Assembly (NCBI RefSeq): GCF_004027225.2
Contig: NC_044278.2
Coordinates: 53,831,411 to 53,895,410 of the forward strand
Direction: 5' to 3'
DNA: 64,000 nt
DNA from: Strigops habroptila
Lineage: Eukaryota; Chordata; Aves; Psittaciformes; Psittacidae
Both the position numbers and the translations under genes were made by a program. The notes under the pieces were generated by a model. The model had not been told where the DNA came from. It made no database searches and was given only the letters and a program-made list of their open reading frames with translations. This document shows positions 59,301 to 64,000 of this stretch, piece after piece (position 1 is the first letter of the stretch; every line of letters begins with the position of its first letter).

Positions 59301-62300
59301 CAAAAAAGAGTGAGCAAAACAGACAACAGCTTTTCTGCTTTGTACCTCTGATTGATTAGTTTGAAATAAGGTCATGAGTGCTGGGATGTGAGACCAGCAG
59401 AGCTGGAGCAGGAGGACACAGCTTATGAGAAAGAAGTTAATAAATAAACAGAAGTTTACATATTATAGCTATGCATGCATGTAGGTATGACCACAAATAC
59501 AAACCAATAAATTGTTTTTACCTTATTTTGTATGCTAATTTCATACTGAAAACACTTTATGTTTTCCACATGACTTGTAAGGGGTGCTTGCCATGTAATT
59601 ATGCAACCTGCTGAATCTCTAGTACAATTGACAGTGACATTTAATGGAGGAGTGAGTATTTCTGGAAAGAAATTAAATTATTAATGTAGACATAGTCAGT
59701 AATCAGCTACAACTTACACATTCATAGCAAAATACATCTGAAGTTGAGGCAACTGATGTACAACTCTGTGCTACTGATGCTAACAAATGTTATCTGGTAA
59801 ATGGGAGTAAAATACAGTAGCAAAACTTGGGAATAAAATACAGTAGCAAAACTTCAGCTGTTGGACATCTGAAGTAACTGAAGTTTATGTAAAAAAAGCA
59901 TGAAGGATTTTGTGTAATTGAGTAGTATAATCAGCAGAGTGCCATTTTCTTCTGCATTTAAATTTCACATTAACAATGCAAGTCTTCAAGAGAAAAAAGA
60001 AGTTTTTGTGTGTGAGGTATTATTCATGTAGAAGACCAAGTCAGCTGAGTTTGAGTACCTACAATACTGTTGACTAGGTAAGATCTCATCACTGTTGCCC
60101 GTGATATCTGCTATCTGCAAAACACCATGGAGCAGGTCTGCTTGTCTGAATAGCTCTGGGCTTTACAGCCTGCATCAGCTGCAGACAGGAGTCAGTTTTG
60201 TGCTGTGCATACAGCACAAATGACATCCAGGAGGACCCTGGTCTCTCACAGGTCCTGGGCCACATTTGCAAGCCTTGTGGATGCTTCAAGTGTTTGAGGA
60301 TGTCTCAAATGACACTAAAGGCATCTTTTTAGGCAACTGAATCCTGTCCCAGATTTCCATTACAGCTTAACCACCTATCTATCTCACATATAGGTACCCA
60401 CATATTAAACTAATGCAGAATTAATTTGCAAGTTAATCCCTCCCTCTGGTTTTAGGACACATAGCTCTTGTGGCTTTCAGAGACACATGGAATTAAGGGG
60501 CGGAAAAATGAGGCCATCGGAAGGGTGGCCTTGAAAGTCTAACCATTGCATTTCGTCACTTGGATTCCATGGAAATGTTCACACCACTTGAGCAGTTATT
60601 TCAGGCTGCTTCTGCCTTCTGCTTGTTTGGGAATATTTGGAACTATATTCTGTCAGCTATCAAGATGAAGTCTGTCCTGCAGTGCAGGATCCTACAATGA
60701 CTACAGACTTTGGTTTATTCTTTTCTCTTCAGAGAAAATTTCCCCATTTCCTCATTTTATAAAACAGTAATAAAATAAAACCATTCACTTACCAATTTTA
60801 TACAGTTCAATGTACTCATCATAGAACTGGATCAGAGAGTCTTTGCTAGAACCATTCACCAAGAAGTAAGCTTTTTCAGTCTCTATCCTCACATTTTGGA
60901 ATCTACATCCCATATTTCTGCCATTTTCATCCTTAATGTAAAGCTCACATTCCATCGCATCTTCATATCTGTATACAGCAAGGTATTTTAGAAAACCATG
61001 GGCAATGTGATGTGTTGAATGAGAGTTCAGACTTCCCTAGGCTCAAGCAGACCTACTTACATGGAGTTCTGCCAATAGAGAAAATACTGGGTATCTCCTG
61101 GTGCATCCTTGCCTGCCTGCCAAGTGCAGTTCATGAGGGAAATGTTATAGATCACACAGGAGAAGTTTTCAATGGCTGATCCGTTCATGCCTGCAAACAA
61201 AGGAGTATCTGTGGTGAGGAAGAATCATGTGACTGCTCCAAGCTTGCTGAGGTAGTTGTAGGAAGCCTCTTTTCTATTCACAAAAACATTGCCATAAAGC
61301 TGTGAACCAGAATTTGTTCATCCTACATGAAACAAATTAAGGAATGAAGAGTTTCAGTGTTTCTTTTACCCCCAGAACATTGGAAGCAGGCAAATCCTTT
61401 CCCAAAGTCTAGCATATTATCTCAAGGAATATGTCTGCATATGCTGGAGTATGAGCCGTTCATGTTCACTGCTGTGACAGAGAAGCTTGCCTCATTGTTT
61501 AGAGGAGGTGCTTGGGTTAGGCATGACAACTGAGAGAAAGCTGGACTCTTACCCTATTTTGACCGATTCTGAACCCTGAAACCTGTGAGTGAGTAGAGCA
61601 TTCACACGGGTAAAGGAAGGCACATTGCCTTTTAACACCATCCTTGGTGCTACAAAAAGAGGTCTTTGTCTTTTTGCAGTTAATGCCCAGGAATCCACTC
61701 GTGAAGTGTTTATGCGCAGCATTTAAAAAGCTGAGACTTTCAAAGTAACATTGGGCTTTTTCCTGCCCTCTGATCAAATAGCCGCCTAGCTAGATCTTTC
61801 TATCCTGATGTAGGTGATAGTGACTTGATCTTTCCCTTTTCTGTAGCACCTTGAAGAGCGTTTCTTTGGAAGCTGAGCCTCTTTCTTTCTCCTCCTTCAA
61901 CCAATTTTCTGCTTCTTTCTGCATCCCTTCCTAACATCGGTGAAAGGGTGGAGGCTTCCTCTGCTTCTGCCTCCAGCCCCCTCCAGCGTCCAGTATTGAA
62001 GGCACCCTTGTGGAAGCGGAGGCAAATCTGCGGACCCTGCGTGCTTGGAGGCTAGGGCCAGCTGGGGAGCAACAGCAAAAGCAAGAGTGCTTAAGAAGCA
62101 GTGTGTCTCGGCTTGTATTTTGAGGGTCACTCTGAGAGCTTTTCCTCTGTCAAGTCCCCAGGAAGAGATGAGTAGGAAATACTTTCCTGCTCAGATATGA
62201 GCAAGATGCTAATCTCATCACCTCTGCCAAGTCTTGAATCCCACAGTGACACACAGCAGCAGGAGCGCTGGTGACTGGGCAATTTTAATGGAGAACTCTG

Positions 62301-63119
62301 GGTGGAGAAGGAACGAGAAAACGGGCTGTAAAATCTTCATGTTTGAAATCATGAGCCTAGGATCTAATTAAACCCCACTTTGATTAGCTCCCACATGGGG
62401 CAGGCTCGGAATACCTTTATAAACAGTTGCCTCAGCTCAATGGATGCACAGCAGCTGAAGGAACCTGCACGCATGCGTTGTGTGTGTATGTGTATGTGTA
62501 TGCATGTGCACATCAGGGCCAGATTAGGAGATCGCTACATTCAGTTTGCCCCTAGCTGCTTGTCACAGGCATTTCTTTACCTCTCCTCCAACATTTTATG
62601 GGTTACACTGTTCTCCAGACTGTGCTTTGAGCTAGCTTTGTGGTCTGGCTCCTGACAAACTCACCAACAGCCCAGCAGAAAAGCATTTAATGAAGAAAGG
62701 AGCACAAACGTCTTAATTTGTAGCAGCCAGAACAGCTATTTGAATCCACCCTTAAACCACTGTAATTTAGTGGTATTTTTGAGCCCTAGTATGAAAGAAA
62801 ATAATGCAATTATGGAAACATTTGTGGTAGTGCATCTCTTGTAGAATTTTGGAAACATTCATAACAGAGCAAGTAGTTTTAGCAGATCTGCAAAAGATCA
62901 TTTTTAGTAGAAAACAAAGCAGTCACCTACTGTGTAAGGAATTGTTTTCTTTAAAAGGTTGCAAATGGAGAAAGCCTTACCCAGACCATAAACATTACCT
63001 CCAGGGATAAAGGTGCAGGTTTTTGAGATGTTTGTGTTTGGCACTTCAATAGTAAGGAATACCCCTTTGTGCAGAGGCAGGTATAGTTCCACTGGAAACC
63101 TGCATAGTGGACTATCCAC
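56226..63119 (-). CDS. CSF2RA: Type I cytokine receptor alpha chain, CSF2RA/IL3RA family (gene span, 5' and 3' incomplete)
   Basis: Eight minus-strand exons join in phase: 63119-62999, 61190-61061, 60968-60793, 59661-59522, 58729-58691, 57781-57652, 57054-56961, 56307-56226. The product is a ligand-binding alpha subunit that would pair with the common beta chain. In order: end of the N-terminal domain ([10 protein letters not shown]); domain 1 with [16 protein letters not shown] and GCRFQNV; domain 2 with [20 protein letters not shown] and [11 protein letters not shown]; one membrane segment ([18 protein letters not shown]); then LFKR and a box1-like [32 protein letters not shown] and EFG favour CSF2RA as I remember the human proteins, while IEILTPP and position next to SLC25A6 favour IL3RA. 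The signal peptide is probably beyond 64000; the cytoplasmic end after DEDIQ is not placed. It converges on SLC25A6, as in human PAR1. Confidence 0.85.
56961..57054 (-). CDS. CSF2RA: Receptor transmembrane exon
   Basis: 94 nt, phase 1 to 2. Acceptor ttgggcgtttcag, donor GTAAAT. A charged start GQGKD, then about 23 hydrophobic residues ([19 protein letters not shown]), then the stop-transfer CLFKR. Confidence 0.85.
57652..57781 (-). CDS. CSF2RA: Receptor domain 2 exon with the WSxWS-type motif
   Basis: 130 nt, phase 0 to 1. Acceptor tgttttgattttag, donor GTAAGA. Encodes [21 protein letters not shown] and [12 protein letters not shown]. The WSxWS box reads WGEWS. The following phase-1 junction is normal for this family. 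Confidence 0.9.
58691..58729 (-). CDS. CSF2RA: Receptor micro-exon, Lys/Glu-rich
   Basis: 39 nt (13 codons), phase 0 to 0, or 33 nt if the first donor is used. Acceptor ctttggtttgcag. Encodes [11 protein letters not shown], optionally followed by VR. Two in-frame donors overlap, GTAAGA then GTAAGT, six nt apart. It fills the variable loop that reads NTQPGTENLL in human CSF2RA. Confidence 0.7.
59522..59661 (-). CDS. CSF2RA: Receptor domain 2, first exon
   Basis: 140 nt, phase 1 to 0. Acceptor aatttctttccag, donor GTAAAA. Encodes [28 protein letters not shown] and [11 protein letters not shown]. It has N-glycosylation sequons NVT and NCT. Confidence 0.9.
59803..59854. repeat. 26-bp tandem duplication in a receptor intron
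   Basis: Two neighbouring copies of gggagtaaaatacagtagc plus aaaactt; they differ at one position (GGGAG versus GGGAA). Confidence 0.9.
60197..60220. repeat. Perfect 10-bp inverted repeat with a 4-nt loop
   Basis: tttgtgctgt, loop gcat, then acagcacaaa. Intronic in the receptor gene. No longer stem extends it. Confidence 0.85.
60793..60968 (-). CDS. CSF2RA: Receptor domain 1, second exon
   Basis: 176 nt, phase 2 to 1. Acceptor tgctgtatacag, donor GTAAGT. Encodes [20 protein letters not shown] and [20 protein letters not shown], with the second cysteine pair of the cytokine-receptor module. Confidence 0.92.
61061..61190 (-). CDS. CSF2RA: Receptor domain 1, first exon
   Basis: 130 nt, phase 1 to 2. 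Acceptor tcctttgtttgcag, donor GTAAGT. Encodes [39 protein letters not shown]: the C-x9-C-x-W hallmark of class I cytokine receptors. Confidence 0.93.
62477..62512. repeat. (TG)n/(TGTA) simple repeat
   Basis: Alternating TGTGTGTGTATGTGTATG in intronic sequence of the receptor gene. Confidence 0.8.
62999..63119 (-). CDS. CSF2RA: Receptor N-terminal domain exon
   Basis: 121 nt, ending in phase 1. Acceptor catttttcag, donor GTAATG. Encodes [19 protein letters not shown], then [17 protein letters not shown], resembling the end of the N-terminal fibronectin-like domain of IL3RA/CSF2RA. Upstream exons (signal peptide, rest of this domain) were not found up to 64000. Confidence 0.8.
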
Positions 63120-64000
63120 CTGAAAAATGACATATTGATGTTTTATTTCTCTGTTTTTCCTCTGCTGGTGTTAGATGATGCTTGCTCTGGAAGTGCAGAA
63201 ACTCAGTTTGTAGGGCTAAAATTTCACGTGTATAGGTGTGTGGTTTAGTCTCAAGAGCTAACTCTCTACCACTTGAAGATGATATATAATAGTGCTGAGT
63301 GATCAAAAGCACAACTACAAAAAAAACTTTGCAGCTCAGGACTTGGGTGCTACACTAATGTGCAACTCTTAGAGAAGCCTAAGAGTACCCCAATAGCATA
63401 ACAGAAGGTGGTTGGTAAATAGGGGAACCACAATGGAACTTAATCAAAGGATTAAGCAAAATAGAAGTCCTTGTCTAACCTCTCCAGGGCCAGAAAGGTG
63501 TCTATGGCATTACACTTATAATCTTTAATAAAGTTGTAGTGTGGTTTTGTTATAGGTATTTCTATCTAAGGCATCTGCTTTGCTATGCTAAATAAGCCAT
63601 CTCTATCTCTCTTTCTGTAAAGCTTCCTACTTTTCTCTTTGGATGATGTGGGCTTACAGCATAACCAGAGCTACAGTCATGATCCAATTTACCGGGAAAC
63701 ATGTGAAGAACTGGAAATAATGAAAACCCATGGCAGTGTTTGGGAAACTAATTTTTTATTTGAAGGGTCTGTCTCAATTCTCTTGGAGTATCTCTTAGTC
63801 TTACAGCCCCTTTTTTCAGCAGCGACATCCCTAATCATAATGCAATATAGGTACAGTTCAGGCTATTGCTTCCTTTCTACTTTGGTGGCAGAACTTCAGT
63901 TCTGTCACCTTCATGCGCAGGATGTCCTCCTGCAGCAAATGCACCCTGGCATTGATGAAGCTTTCCACAGCCCCTGACAGATCAAGCTGTGGACTGCAAC
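63120..64000. other. Right edge, upstream of the last recognised receptor exon
   Basis: No exon could be assigned. The minus strand is open from the window edge to a TGA at 63858-63860, including LSGAVESFINARVHLLQED and ILRMKVTELKFCHQ, which I do not recognise. A plus-strand open frame (63639-63977) covers the same DNA and also has no recognisable motif. Confidence 0.4.

Noticed and set aside
1-64000. tRNA, rRNA, snoRNA or CRISPR-like arrays
   Set aside because: None seen on reading. The repeats present are CR1, LTR, microsatellite or short tandem duplications, and no box C/D pair was convincing in SLC25A6 introns.

Overview
The window looks like nuclear DNA from a bird. It carries vertebrate split genes with GT-AG introns, at least seven CR1 LINE copies (the dominant avian retrotransposon) with the typical ATTCTATG-type 3' end, and a solo LTR of a type common in birds. 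The gene set P2RY8 - ASMTL - SLC25A6 - cytokine-receptor alpha chain is the block that lies in human pseudoautosomal region 1; from general knowledge this block maps to chromosome 1 in chicken. The species cannot be named from the sequence.

Layout. 1-3373: no gene recognised, one CR1 copy. 3374-4515: P2RY8, a single coding exon for a G13-coupled receptor (+). 4516-17600: intergenic, with an old CR1/L3-like relic, a GC-rich block, simple repeats and a long CR1 3' part. 17690-18510: CpG island with a perfect CCCGCG hexamer array, then ASMTL (+), reconstructed here exon by exon from 18098 to 40347 or 44381. 46900-48150: CpG island, then SLC25A6/ANT3 (+), four exons, 47418-50627. 51083-56225: intergenic or 3' region, one CR1. 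56226-63119: eight consecutive coding exons on the minus strand of a type I cytokine receptor alpha chain, closest to CSF2RA by motif, converging on SLC25A6. Its 5' exons lie beyond 64000 or were not found, and its last exon is not secure.

The main finding is in ASMTL. The final coding exon exists twice, 4 kb apart (40133-40347 and 44167-44381). Both copies have an AG acceptor, the same phase (1), an open frame of exactly 215 nt including a stop, and their own AATAAA downstream. They are about 60% identical by hand count. The downstream copy is closer to the human protein; the upstream copy lacks three residues of a conserved motif. This predicts two C-termini for the methyltransferase-like domain, chosen by alternative last-exon use and polyadenylation.

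The genes do not form one pathway: a lymphoid GPCR, a Maf/methyltransferase fusion enzyme, the mitochondrial ADP/ATP exchanger and a haematopoietic cytokine receptor sit together through old synteny. All exon boundaries were read by eye from splice consensus, reading phase and remembered family motifs. No alignment or database search was run.
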